A DNA stretch of 39,489 nucleotides from Hypsibius dujardini (Eukaryota > Tardigrada > Eutardigrada > Parachela > Hypsibiidae), in assembly GCA_001579985.1 (NCBI GenBank), contig LRSR01005295.1, forward strand, positions 1 through 39,489, in the 5' to 3' direction. Position numbers and translations under genes: made by a program. Shown here one piece after another: positions 1 to 16,576 of the stretch (within the stretch, counting starts at the first letter, position 1; each line of letters starts with the position of its first letter). The notes under the pieces were generated by a model. It saw nothing but the letters and a program-made list of their open reading frames with translations, did no database searches and was not told the origin of the DNA.

Positions 1-144
1 CGAGCGTGAATGAATTGGATCAAATAATCTCCGCAGTCTTTCCATTGTCACCACACACACACATCCCGAGTCGTTTTCAGTCGCGCGATCCTTCTGTCCA
101 AAAGTGCCATCCGCAGAGTCGTGCTGCCTGCGTTCACATACACT

Positions 145-4520
<4,376 letters not shown>

Positions 4521-7124
4521 AGTGTTGCCACCTAGAGCGGTGCACTCACTCCTCAAATGGTCAAAATAAAGCCCGAGAGATATCCGGGGAAGGAATGGAA
4601 ATTAGCTGCTGTGATCCTGGGCAAAAAGACGAGGGAATTTCCGCTCCGGTTGTCAAAGACGTCGCAAAAGAAAGGAGCAATTCCGGTGATTGCAAAATCT
4701 TCCCGAACAGGGGATGGAGAGGGGGAAATACCTGGATGAACGAGAAAAAAGAGCACCGCGAGTGATTAGAGTGTGTGCTTAGCAGGAGGATGGCATGGGG
4801 TGAGGGGAGAAAAACTAGAGACTACACGCACGTGACCACAATACCTGACTGGTCCAAATTCAAGCCAGTTCGTTTTAAACTGGCGCGGTTCGAAGTTGGA
4901 CCGCCCAGCATTGCGGCCATCATATTTACTCACCGTATTCTTCCTTCCTTGGTGATAGATAAGATTTACGCGGTCGGCTAGGAATAAGGAGTTTTCATGA
5001 AAAGATTAAAAAATTCATGGGATAGTTTTGGAAATATGGAAGACAGATGTGCATTTAAAGATTTTTCGCGAATGAGATAAACGGGATATGGGAAGGAAAT
5101 AGAGGTCACTGAATGAATGGAGCTGTGTGTGTTGTGTCTGTCTGGCTGCCTGCTTCTCACAGTCACGACTAGGTGATGCGACGCGAAGTTGACTCGACCG
5201 ATACATCAGGCACGCACGCTGCGATTGCGTGGACGTCATGCCGACTCGAATAGAGATTCCAATTCCACCCACTGCTCCTCCATCAACATTCTACAGCGCC
5301 AAATTCCAGTGAAAATGGATAAAACCCTAATCTCACAAATTGGTGTGCCGTCTAGACCAAAATCTCACTCAACAGCTGCTACTTCGAAACCAAATTTTTT
5401 TTTGGAAAAAAGCGATTATTTACCAAAGAAAACATAATTTTGAGAAAATCAATTTTAGAATGCATACGATTGGCTTAAAATTATCACTGACGCAATAAAT
5501 ATTTTGGATTATTACTAACACTAGTTTATTATTACATTTTTCTATTAATATTTTTTACTGGGTAAAATCCCCAATTCGTGCGTGAGCCAAACGGCTAACC
5601 AAACAGCGTTTCCCACGTGTTGTGACGTCACGACACGCTGGCACTCCTCATTCAAAATACTAGAGGCCCTTTTCCCTCATTTTCAGGTGTGTTTTTTTCC
5701 ATCTTCAGTTCAGACTCCCCTTGATTGGCCCTTATTTCTATCCGGAAAATCAAAATATCTTCGAGGAGTTGATGTCACTGTTTGCGGGACATTCTGCGAC
5801 GAGATAGCATTTGAGAACACATTAAAGAATTCGCACATGTCAATTTTTTACGGTGAGTTTTTTGGCTGTAATTCCCCTTGTTTTCCTGAAGTCTTTTCGA
5901 TTCCTCTAGCGATTCATTAAATTTTTTTACAAAATAATTCGTTGTTTTAGTGAAATAACCTTATGGGGCAGAAGAACGGCAGATTGGACGTGCAGGAATT
6001 CGTTAGTCATTTCGCCCATTGACTTGGCTGGTAGATTGATTGATTCGCTTGGTCTCTGCTGCCTTTCGCATTCAGTTTTGCCGGTTGATCAGCCGTTTGT
6101 GGGAGTTTGATCCAATTTTTCAGGGTTTGCGTTAACGTCTTATGGTCCAGTTTAGTTTCTTGTAATCGGCATACATCGTTAAGTTCTCTGCAAATGAGGA
6201 TTTATAGGCTTTAAACAGCTGCAGAAATCGGTCGCCTGATGGATTGATTGCTAGGTGGATTGATTGATTGACTGACTGGTTAATGCGCAGAAATTTTTTA
6301 TCTAGAAGTTTTCCGTACTAAAATCTCCTGGGTTCAAGTCTTCAGTCTTATAATGCATCTGTATGTTTTTTAAATTTCAGGTTCTTCCCTCCGTAGTGGA
6401 CCCGCATAGAGGCGTCTCGTTAGCTCTCAGGAAGAGTCAACGTTAATTTACGGATTATGCCGAGAACGGCCCTTCTCTAAACAAATCTCTTTCCGCTCTG
6501 CGAATTTTAAGAATTAGTTAAGGTAATGCGTTGGTCTCTCTCTCAATCTTCTTGCCGTACCGGTAGTGGCTTCGAATATCGATCCTTGTTTTGTTCAAAG
6601 AATTTGTGAAATTTATTTAAATAAAAACTCAATTAATTTAATAACAAAATCCATATTTTCAACAATTTCAAATAAAATACTTTGATATTTAGGGATGAAA
6701 GTGAACATGTATGAGAATGACTTTTTGGCACGTTAGATGTACTTTTTAATAGCAGTTTGTATTGCCGTGATTGTGTTTGAAATCAAGGCCGGTTTTTTCT
6801 CGGATTTATAATTTGTTCCAAATATATTTAAACAAATAATATTGATGTGTAGCATTTATTTATATGTATGTCATTTATTTTAATGATAATTAATTAGTAT
6901 GTTGTAACTGTATTTAGTATATACGTGCGTGTTGTTGTATATTCTAATCTGTTTAAACAAATATGTGTGTATGTATATTTATATGTATAATTTATTTATT
7001 TATTTCATCTCATGTTCAAATTTATTTTAACAATGTAAATTTAAAAGTATATTTTTTATTTATATATATTTCAAATATTTGTTTAATATTTTGAAATTCA
7101 ATTGTCTATTTTATTTATACGCAG
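4521..7124. other. Head-to-head spacer between Smad2/3 and Sec16
   Basis: About 2.6 kb between the two divergently transcribed genes; it must hold both promoters. TCAATC-type tetranucleotide runs lie just inside Smad intron 1 (about 4200-4275). Apart from the transposase-like stretch near 5591-5800 and AT-rich low-complexity DNA from about 6600 to 7120, I see no gene. Possible Smad leader-exon donors on the minus strand lie near 4735 (GTATTT) and 4936 (GTGAGT). Confidence 0.6.
5591..5830 (+). pseudogene. Possible hAT-type transposase fragment
   Basis: One open stretch reads FPTCCDVTTRWHSSFKILEA. This resembles the D-x-x-TRWxS-x-x-x-M/I-L-E motif common to hAT-family transposases. No terminal repeats, target duplication or further domains were found, so at most it is a short relic. 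The remainder of the frame, to about 5915, has no recognisable motif. Confidence 0.35.
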
Positions 7125-7168
7125 AAATATGGGAAGCTGAATATTCGAACCCGGGTGAGGAAGGAAGG

Positions 7169-10100
7169 ATGAGCCAGTCGGCGAGGACGTCGACGCAGAA
7201 CGGCAAGATGAAGACCACCACGACCACGACCACCGTCATCGTCGCCAATGCCGACGAAGACGTGCTGGGCGTATTTGACCGGCTCAAGGCCAACATCAGC
7301 GAGATCAAGAGCGCCAATTCCAGCCGCAACAGCGTTGATCGCTCGATGGATCCAGCCGTCACAGACGCAATCGATCAACTATCACAAGCGCAGTTCTCCA
7401 AAACCGGTGGTGGAGGTAGTCGTCAGTCATATTCACGACAGAACTCCATCACAGCAACGGATCAACAGCAGCATTCCAGACCTAAACCGCGGTTGAATTC
7501 CACCACAACCGCGGCGACAGAAGGTGTGAGTACGGAGAATAAGCGGGTGAATGGTGGACGTAGCAGTCTGGGGGTGTCGGAAGCGGACCCAGTGATCACG
7601 AAGCAGCGGAGTAACGGCAGTCGCTCGCGAGTGGAAAGTTACAGTTCGCGGGTAGATGACTCGTCGAGGATTTCGACGCGCTCTCATGTTAACGGTACGA
7701 TAAGTCGTGTTGTTCGTGTTCTTCTGTTCTGTTTCGCCTCCCATCTATTTGAGTGTCTATCCTTAGATACGCCTGCCTGTTTATCTGTCTGTCTGTTTAT
7801 CTGTCTGTCTCTCTGTCGGTTTATCTGTCTGTCTGTGTCTGCATGTCAGTCTGTTTCTCTCTGCCCGTCTGTCTGTCTGTCTTTTTACCTACCCGTCTAT
7901 AATCTTGTCTATACGTTTATCTGCTGTTTTTATGTCTGTCTCTTCGTATTTGTCTATCTCTGTAGACCTGTTTGACTGAATTTCTCTCGTTTCTCTAAGT
8001 TTGCATGGTGATTTTTTTGTCTGTGGATCTGTGGGTCAGTTTTTCCGTGTCTCTGAGAGTGCCGTCGAGTGATAATTCCTGCTTTCGTGTTTTTGCACCT
8101 CTCTCCCATGCATTTTGTTCGTTTGTCCATTAGTGGTCTAGTTTGTCTGCCTTATAGCATAGTCGGATTCTCAGTTCGCCCGTCGGTTCACATCCCATTT
8201 GCTTGCCTATTTGTCTGCATCTGTTAAATTGACTTGATTCTTTGGTTACCTGTTAGCTTGTCTGCCTATTCATCTATCTGTCTGTCTGTCTTTTTGTCTG
8301 TTTATCTGTCTGTTTCTGTCTACCTGTTGCCTCTTCTTCAGTCTTTGAGTTTCCATGTTTTCCCTTTATTCACAGACTCGTCCAGGACGTCGAAGAAGCC
8401 CTCTCACCGCAGCAGCAATCCCACTCCGTCGGAACGGAGCGTCCACACCAGCCACGACAATCGCACGCTCCACCGTGAACTCGACCGCGAACACAGCCGC
8501 ATTTCCAACGGCGGCGGTGGTCGAGGCTCCCGCGCCTCGGAACGCAGCCATCGCAGCTCCCGGCCGAACGGCGTGGACTGGTCCACCGAGCAGTTCCTCG
8601 ATCAGTACCACCGCGAGTGGATGCTGCACTGGCAGTTCCAGCAGCAGCAGCAGCTGCAACAGCAACAGCAAGCCCAGGCCAATATCAATCAGTACGGCAT
8701 CGGGACGGCGGTTTATCCCCAACCAATGGTCGCTGCGACATTACCAACCGCGGGCAGCTCGGCCAATCTATCCACATATGGAATATCGAGCTATATACCG
8801 GAAAAAGCGCCGCTGCTGCCACAGACACCGATTCAGACATTACCGCCGATTCAGAACACGGTAGCTCCGCAGAGAGTCCAGTTTTTGCATCGGTTGTGAG
8901 ATCAGTTGCCGGTGAGTGTCGAAACCGAACCTTTGCTTAAAAGAATTGCCATTCAGACAATTGAGGGTGGACTATCACAACCGCCTGTGACGGACATAGT
9001 GTCGGTCTGCTAAAGCAGCCAGGCAGACTGGCGAGATGGTAGACAGGCAGACGAATAATGAAAACAGACAGTGAGACAGAAGTGACCGGCGACGTAGGTA
9101 GGCCGATACGATTTCTTGGGACCTTTCAGGCAGACACTTGAAAAGACACAAACGGGCAGGTCGGCACATGAGCACCACGACGCACAGAAATGTCTGCAGG
9201 CAAGTGTCAAAGACAAACATTTGGAAAGTCTTAACTTAACGGCAAACTTAAACATGCGAAAAAACGAAACGGACATCTAGGTACAGATATGCGATCGAAC
9301 AAGCAGATATACAGATGCACACTACACACTGTACACAGACAGACGGACAAACAGACAAACACAGAGTCAGAGTCAGAGACAGACACAGAGACAGACAGAC
9401 ATACAGACAAAGTTGCAGGCAAGTAAGTAGGCAGACATAGATCCAGGCAGACAGATAGAGAGACAGAGAGACAGACAAATAAACAGGCAGCAAACACACT
9501 GACGGACAGGGAGCCAGGAAGGCAGACAGCAGTCTTAGTAATATCCAGGTCCGATGATAAAAGCAGAAACTGAGACTGGAAGAGGAGCATCGCACCTAGT
9601 TATGAATGACTAATTCTGTCTCCCAGGTCAACCACAGCAGCAGCAGCAGCAACAACAGCAACAACAACAACAACAACAACAACCACTGCAGCAACGAAAA
9701 TCGATTTCACGACCTCTTCGACCAGAATGGAAAGGTTGTTTGCTCACGGCAACAAACTCCGCCGAGATCTTTCGTTCGGGTAGGACTACCACTGTTATGG
9801 TTAAGTCGTCAGCCGGGGACATCGATTGGCCTTTCCGTACGGAGATGGAACTCTTTCCCGGGATGATGTTGTGGGACAGTCCGGAGCTGCGGGACAGAGT
9901 GGTCGATTTCGGCCGCCATATGAGCAGCCTCGCGCAGGAATCTGCTGATATCGGAGTGGTCGAGATTGAATCGGTGTTTTGGGATCTGGTTGTCCATCTG
10001 GTCAGTCGGGCGGAAAATTCGCGTCCTTACGAAGTGGCGGAAATACTGACCAGGTACCGCAAGTTGTTGGTTGATATGTCTGTTGAATGGACTCTTCCTG

Positions 10101-13100
10101 ATGCTGCAGCTGTGTCTATTATGCCTGTTATTTTGCTGCTTTCTTTGACTGCATGTTGGTCAATCTTGTCTGACTGCTCGTCTGATTACCTGTAAACTTA
10201 TTCATTGTCTGCCATGCCCGTCTCCCAGGGTGTCTATTTTTGTCTTCCTACTAGCCTCTTTGCCTGTCATCGCGCTTGCCTACTACTCTGCCTCTCTTTA
10301 TAACTGTCTCTCAGTATCTGTCTGTTTATGGGTGTCGCTGCCTGTCGCTCAGCTTACCTGTACCGTGTGTCTACGTGCCTGAGGGCTTACTTGTCTCAGT
10401 CGTCTGCCTCTCTCCGTATTAGCCTCATTAACCATCAGAATAAATCCGTCTGAAAACATGTTTGGATCTGTCACTGCAAATACTAATCAACTTTCTTGTC
10501 TGACCATGTGCTTCTCTGTCTAGTTGTCTTGCCTGTTTGTTCGTCTGTTAACATACTCATCTGTCTGTATCTGTCTATTTGTCTGACTACTTAGATGTGT
10601 GTCTCTTTCGTCTCCCGACTTACCTGTCCGTCGGTCTTCAGTGTGCTTACTACGTGTCTGTCTGTCTGTCTGTCTGTCCAACCCTTTGCCTGTGTCCGAG
10701 TCGTCTGCCAGTCTTGGTTGTAAACCACCCTATCCACCATCCCCTTCCCCTTGCCATTATGTTCTCATTTTCCCCCACGTTCCACAGACTGATGCAGGAC
10801 ACTGGACGAAGCTCCGTCGCCTCGATCCGGTCCGTGTCAGGACGCGCCGGCGGCGATCGCTACTCGGACAGCACGCTCCACGACATTCGCCGCCGGCTCC
10901 TTGCGGGCGACATTGAAAGCGCGGTCCGGCACGCCGAAGACACTGCCTGCTGGGATCTGGCACTGTGCCTGCAGACCGTCTCCTCCAACACGGAGTGCCG
11001 CAACCACCAGGCCAACGATCTGGCGGTCCGCTGTCTGGATCAGCGGTTGCCGCGCGGCGACCCGGTCCACACGCTGTGCAGTCTGGCGTGCGGTCGCATG
11101 CCCAGTGTGGAGGCTTGCTTCCGCGACTGGGTTGCCAACCTCGCCACCGTCATCGCCTGTGCGGGCTTCGTGGTGCAGCAGGAGGAACTGCGGCTTCGCT
11201 TCATCACCGGTAGGGATTTGGCGCCGTAATAAATTAAACCCCGGAGGAAACTTAATTTAATATGATTCATTTAAGGGCAAAACTCAGTGAAAAGTAATAC
11301 AAGGAATGATAAAGATTAAAAAAACTATGTAGGAATGAGAAAAAATATTAATCAGTAAAAATCAATATGTAAAATTCAATACATAAATAAATAGAGAATT
11401 ATATTTTATATAACGAATGTGAGAATAAAAATTGAATTGTAGAGTTTAAATTGATTTTAGTTGATTTTCGGTTTTATTTTTATGTATTTCTGACAAATAC
11501 TACTTTAGAATTTTGTGTAACTAGTCACTTAGTTTTTGAATAAGAAATTAGACGGAAAGCACTTTTAATAAAGCTGTTCTTATTTTTAATTTTTTTGGCA
11601 TCATTCTAATAATTTGTTTTTTTAATAAAAAATACGGACTAGTTTTTTAATGAGAATTGGATTATAATTTACAGGCAGGAAGAACTTTAACTTGGCCTAA
11701 AAAAGCATGAAATAGAGGCAGAAGTAACTTACGTTTATTTGAGGAAAAATTTAATTGAATTTAATATTTGCAGGCCTCTCGGAGCTGCTGAATTCTGCGG
11801 GCATGCCGGTGGCGCGGGATATTTGCCTGATTTTTTGCAGTCCGCTACAGCGATTCGAGACTGCTCCGTTGCGGTTTGTTCCAATTGGGGGGTCGGCGGA
11901 CATGCTGGGGGCACCGGTGGCGGCCTTCTCCGAGGACCTGACGTTGGGGACCTTTTTCATGACGGAGGTGTTTGTCTTTCTCGCGCAGATCCTCCAGGGC
12001 ATCAATCTGCACACCAACGTAAGCCGTTTGTTATTGGATATCGGTTGATTGATCGATCGATCGATTGATTGATTGATCGATCGCTCGGTTGATTGTTTGA
12101 TCGCTTGGTTAATTGTTTGATGGATCGGTTGATTGTTTGATCAATAGATTGATTGTTTGATCGATCGATTGATTGTTTAGTCGATTGTTTGATTCGTCAA
12201 GGATTGGTTGGTTAATGGTGTGTGCAGTGTGCACTTAGTTTATTTTTTGTCTGATAAATCTATTGCTTTGTTGAATAACTTGTTTTAAAAATACCTGTTT
12301 TGGAAACTTTTTATTTTAATGTTTTTTGGCATCGTTCTTTTAATTTATTTTCTAATAAAAAATATGGGCTTAGGGAGCCCGTCAGTAATATAAAATCTGA
12401 CCTGCAGTACAAGCTAGCGCATGTCGAGAAGGTCGATTTTAAATATAATTACCCTTCAGTTAATTGGAGTTGATTGAAACTAAAATTTAATTTGCCAGTG
12501 AATTTAATATTTGTGATTAATTTAATTTAGTTTAAAATACAGATTTATGTGTTTGAATCTTAATCACATCAAGTTGAACAACATTAATTGCATAGGGATT
12601 TCTTCCGATTCCATTTGTTTCGGAATTAAATTTACTGCATAAGAATTCATTAATGGTGTATTTGGTGATGTTCGATATATAATTACAATTAGGATTGCAA
12701 AGACAGAAAATAATGCTATAATTTATTTCTTATCATTTCTTAGAATTGATTTTTTCTCACTATTTAATTTGAGCCAGAGTTGAATGGTAATGCGTTTAAT
12801 TTTTGCATTACTTCAATTAAGTTGAGAATTGTACACAAGTTGTTTGCTTGATTGATTTAATGGTGCAATATTTTTCTCGTGTTCGCCAGATTTAGCTCAT
12901 CCACTTGAGTTCTTACTCCTTTCTCCAGGTGGACTTGATTAAAATGGAGCTCCGCTACATAGAGCTCTTGCTGGACCACGGCATGACCGCCCCGGCCGCC
13001 GAGTACTGCCGCAACATTGTGCTGGTGCTGAAGGAGTACCACGTGCCGTTGCCGATCGAAGTCTGCTCGCAGCTCTTTCAACTGACTGCACTGTGTGTGT

Positions 13101-14716
13101 CGTCCAAGCAGGCAGAGTTCCATGACGACTGGTGCCAGTGGCTGTGGAGCGTCTTCTCCACTAAGCACACCCGACTCATGGTGGAAGTGGACACTGCGGT
13201 ACCGCCTAGAAAGCGACTCGGCTCTCAAGATTCGTATGGCTTCACCACATCGACTGATACTTCTATTCCGGTTGGTCTTTATCTCTCTTACTGCGCCATT
13301 TTACATATGTACTGCTGTCTGTCTGTCTGTCTGTCTGTCTGTCATCATTTGCTTTCATTGGTCTGACAGCCTGAGTGTCTGACCGTTTTTTTAACTGCAA
13401 CACTGTCTAAGTGTTTAGTTGCCTTTTCAATATCACCTTGTTTTTCTCTGCTTCTTCAGAGCCATAGTTACGACTACAGTCAACAACACCGTCACCACCA
13501 TCACACCGACGACACCGACAGCACCCGCAGCAGCGCTCCTCCCCACCCCACCGCCGTCGTCACACCATCCGTCCCCGTCAAAGCCTCCACCTCCACCATC
13601 TCCGCGTCAACAAACTCCCACGATCTGGCCGCCTCATCCAGCAACTATTCCACCGGCGGATCCCGCCGCAACTCCTACGCCGCAGAAGATTTCATCCAGT
13701 TCAGCGGTGGAAGACGACCCTCCGAGTCGGTGCCCTCCGTTGCCGCCACCAACAGCGCCTCCCTGATCAGCCACCATTCCCAATCACCCCCCGACCACCC
13801 CACTCACCCTCCAGCATCCCACCAATCGCTTTCCGCGCGAAACTCCCGGGAAGAAGTGCCAGAGAGGCCGCCGCCTGACGCAGTCCCGGTCATGATGTAC
13901 CAGTCCTCGACAGAGTCCGCCCGACCCTCCATGTTCATGTCGCCCTTCTTCGCTCCTCCTCCCCCTCAGCAGCAACAGCCGAGTCATTTCTTGACCCAAC
14001 CATCGGGAAATGACTCGTCTTCCTACCTCACTCCCTCCACATCCACCCCGAGTGGGGAAGCGAGTCTAAACACCGGGAACGCTCCGTACTTCCATCCAGG
14101 CAACGACGGAGGAAGCCCTCAGTCCGAGCCTTCCTCGTCGGACGAAGAGCCCCCGGCGGCCAGCACATCCCAGCCGAAATTCCACGACCCGACCGCGTTC
14201 GAAGACGATCCCCCGGCAGCGGTGGATCGCAAAGCCAGTCAACAGCAGTTGAAGAAGGACGCCGCCAAGAAGGCCGAAGACGTCCGCCGCAATCCCGGCT
14301 TGCTGGGGCGGTTGTTTAAAATGTTCAAAGGCAGTCAGGTGCACCTGCCGGATGATAAGAAGAAGCCGCTGGTGTGGGATGAGACGCGGAAGCGGTGGCG
14401 CGACACGAGCAAACCCGAGGAGGAGCAGGAGGAGAAGGTGGCGCCACCGCCACGGATGGTCTTCCCGCAACCCGGTGGACCTCCCGGGATGGGTGCTGGG
14501 CCGATGTCTGCTGGACCTAGCGGTGGTCCTGGAGCTCCCCCACCTTCCGGAAATTTGTTTCGGCTGACTGCGGCGCCGGCCACGGGCGGGTACAATCCGT
14601 ACGCGCAGTTGCTGTCTGCGGGAGCTCCTCAAAGAGCTCCCCTCAACAGCAGCAGCGCTCCGCCGAGCTTTTTCACACCCTCTCCCATGCCGATCACGCC
14701 GATTCAGGAGGAATAG
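7169..14716 (+). CDS. SEC16: COPII scaffold protein Sec16
   Basis: Peripheral ER membrane scaffold that organises ER exit sites and binds Sec13/Sec23. Exons: 7169-7694, 8376 to about 8862 (end unresolved), 9627-10053, 10788-11209, 11774-12018, 12929-13270, 13460-14716; about 1,240 residues, shorter than human SEC16A. The N-terminus is Ser/Thr/Arg-rich, with polyGln in exons 2 and 3. The central conserved domain starts in exon 3 (ELFPGMMLWDSPELRDRVV; VFWDLVVHLVSR) and continues as an alpha-solenoid through exons 4-6 (RRRLLAGDIESAVRHAED, ACWDLALCLQTV, DPVHTLCSLACGRMPS), matching Sec16's ancestral coatomer element. The last exon is Pro/Ser-rich and carries the family's C-terminal motif, HLPDDKKKPLVWDETRKRW. 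An acceptor (ACGCAG) precedes the first exon at 7124, so a leader or N-terminal exon upstream is likely. Introns 1-3 and 6 hold CTGT or GACA tracts. An ATTAAA at about 14756 may be the poly(A) signal. Confidence 0.88.
7765..8335. repeat. Degenerate CTGT tracts in Sec16 intron 1
   Basis: CTGT/CTGC/TTTGTC-like units fill most of intron 1 (7695-8375), densest at about 7775-7965 and 8270-8335. They keep a sense-strand pyrimidine bias throughout. Confidence 0.85.
9000..9535. repeat. Degenerate GACA tract in Sec16 intron 2
   Basis: GACA, GGCA and GATA units over about 500 bp, opposite in orientation to the CTGT tracts of introns 1 and 3. Long Cys/Ser/Leu-rich open frames read from the other strand here are products of the repeat. 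Confidence 0.85.
10190..10690. repeat. Degenerate CTGT tract in Sec16 intron 3
   Basis: CTGT/CTGCCT-like units across most of intron 3 (10054-10787), with an uninterrupted run at about 10656-10678. Confidence 0.85.
12035..12200. repeat. GATT/GATC tetranucleotide repeat in Sec16 intron 5
   Basis: Alternating GATT, GATC and GTTT units directly after the exon 5 donor (12019). The GATC stretches are self-complementary. The rest of this 910-bp intron is AT-rich with nothing recognisable. Confidence 0.85.
13316..13345. repeat. Short (CTGT)n run in Sec16 intron 6
   Basis: About seven uninterrupted CTGT units in the 189-bp intron 13271-13459, which starts with the weak donor GTTGGT. Confidence 0.9.
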
Positions 14717-15129
14717 AGAGAGAGATAGATATTTAAATATTTTTCGCGCTTTGTCATTAAACTATTTATCGTTGAGCTGTACGGGGGAGGCGAAGTTGTG
14801 ATGCTTGATGCGCTGATTTTTTTCCATGGAGAAATTTTCGTCATGTGAGGCAAGTGTGAGAGCTTGTTTATCTGTGTGGTTTTTTTCTCGGCAATCCGTG
14901 ACCCATCATGTTTTATTCTCTTGTTCTCTCGAGTGAGCATGCTGACTGGACAGTGGCGTGTGAAATCGTACGTTGAGGTTGTTTATCTGTTAGTCTTGTT
15001 CAATACAGCCAACAACGGACTATGTCGATATATATTTTGTTTAATTTTTAAATAATCGGAGATGATGGTTCATCTTGTTTTATTTAAAGCTGTTCAAAAT
15101 GTATCATTTTACTTTATATTTCTGCGCAA

Positions 15130-15386
15130 TTAAAGCAGATTTCGAGTAGGGTCGACCAAACTGAAATGAAAAGAATTCAGGCAGAACAACTGAAATTTTT
15201 AGGCAACTAATTCCTACAGCGTTTCTAGTTTCTCAGAATATGAAACTAAACGAAAAGTTTTTGTCGCCAAAAAATTAAATAAGAAAACTTAATTAGAATG
15301 AGGAAACTAATTTTGACTAAAACTAGCCTAGACATCTCAGTTAGTAAAGAAATGGAACTACGAATTTCTAATAACTGATTTACTCA
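15130..15386. repeat. AT-rich degenerate repeat with ACTAATTTT motifs
   Basis: This stretch is full of ACTAATTTT/AAACTAA motifs and directly abuts the foldback element on its left. Similar sequence lies at about 21340-21560 (right of the second foldback copy), 31290-31590 and 38560-38960. I cannot define its ends or family. Confidence 0.35.
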
Positions 15387-16034
15387 CTTGAGACAATTTT
15401 CAAAGGGGGAATCCAGAATGATTTTGTTTTATGTTCTTTTTTTCAAATAGACCTATTGTTATGATGATTTTCAAAAATAATTTCATCGGTCAGCATAAGA
15501 AAACTTTTCGGCAGAACTTCAAAGTTGAGAAAAACTGGAAGATTCAGTTGTTTCTGATTTTTTTTACGGTATAAACTTCATTTTGCAGAATAATTAAATT
15601 ATAACGAATTTTGGTACTTCCCTCTCAAAAATCAATTTCAAATCGTTTAACAGTAGCAGAACCATTTTTAGGTGTCAGGGAGCGGAGCTACGCGTCACTT
15701 CTGGAATATCACACGTCGCGCTCGACGATGACCTGTAGCTCCGCCCTCTGACGTTCAAAAACGATTCTGCTGATGCCATTCGATTTCAAATTGAATTTTG
15801 AGAATGGCAGTGTCAAAAACCTTTAAATTTAATTATTTCCCAAAATGGAAGTTTTTACTGTCAAAATGAGGGAAACTGGAATCTTCCAGTGTTTTCCCAT
15901 CTTTGACATTCTGCCAAGAAAAATTATATCCTGACTGGTGAAACTAATTTTGAAAATTTTCGTAAATATAGTTCTATTAAAAAATAGAAAGCGGAGACGT
16001 TCTGAGTTTCCCCGCTCAAAATCGTCCCAAGTCA
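15384..16034. mobile_element. Palindromic foldback transposon, Tc4/Tc5-like ends (copy 1)
   Basis: The element (15387-16031, 645 bp) is nearly one long inverted repeat. The left arm begins CTTGAGACAATTTTCAAAGG; the right arm ends GCTCAAAATCGTCCCAAG. The arms match along about 300 bp each and meet near 15700 in a GC-rich centre with inverted GGAGCTAC/GTAGCTCC. The flanks read CTCA on the left and TCAG on the right, that is, a 3-bp TCA duplication inside a CTNAG-type target. Tc4 and Tc5 of nematodes have this target, long inverted repeats and (Tc5) CAAG-like termini. No transposase is present, so this copy is non-autonomous. Confidence 0.8.
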
Positions 16035-16576
16035 GTTGAATAATTTTAGGAGGTTTTTTTTGCGATGCCCCTATCGAGTGTTTTCATAATCTTACGCACG
16101 CCGATTCATCGGAAGCTGTCTGTTTGGCTGGAAATTTTCAGGTACATTTACGCACTTAATTGCGTGATCCTGATGTTATCAGTGTTCGTTGCGGATTTGA
16201 GCCAACGCCCAAATTTCAGCTCCACCTACATATTGGTATTAACGGCACGGGTTGACTGCCATTTTCCAAAAACAACCCTCGTGCAAATGACCGGGTAGGT
16301 GGAAGTCCGATTCGGCTTCCAAAACCAAATAATGCCTTACGTAGTTGACATTTCCCTGGCCGAATTGGCAGATTTAAGACGTTCTTCAAATTAGCATTAC
16401 AGACAGTTCTTAACATTTCGCAAGATCCATCGTCTAGTCTCCATTCTTCTTAGGTGTTTCCGCTTAATAATTGCCCACATACATCAATTTTAGGTAGGAT
16501 TATTTCCTGAGTCATGTGTGATACTTGCTGTGCGTGAACCTCATCTTCTAAAATTGTTTTCTACCTGCGCCGAAAG

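Noticed and set aside
13419-13766. Pro/Thr-rich frame at the start of the last Sec16 exon
   Set aside because: The in-phase frame from the 13460 acceptor (SHSYDYSQQ...) runs without a stop into the Sec16 C-terminus; the Pro/Thr frame is a shadow.
16065-16298. Plus-strand 77-residue frame with a hydrophobic segment upstream of the mucin-like gene
   Set aside because: Its splice phases do not join to the exons at 16577 or 16712, and a better signal-peptide exon exists.
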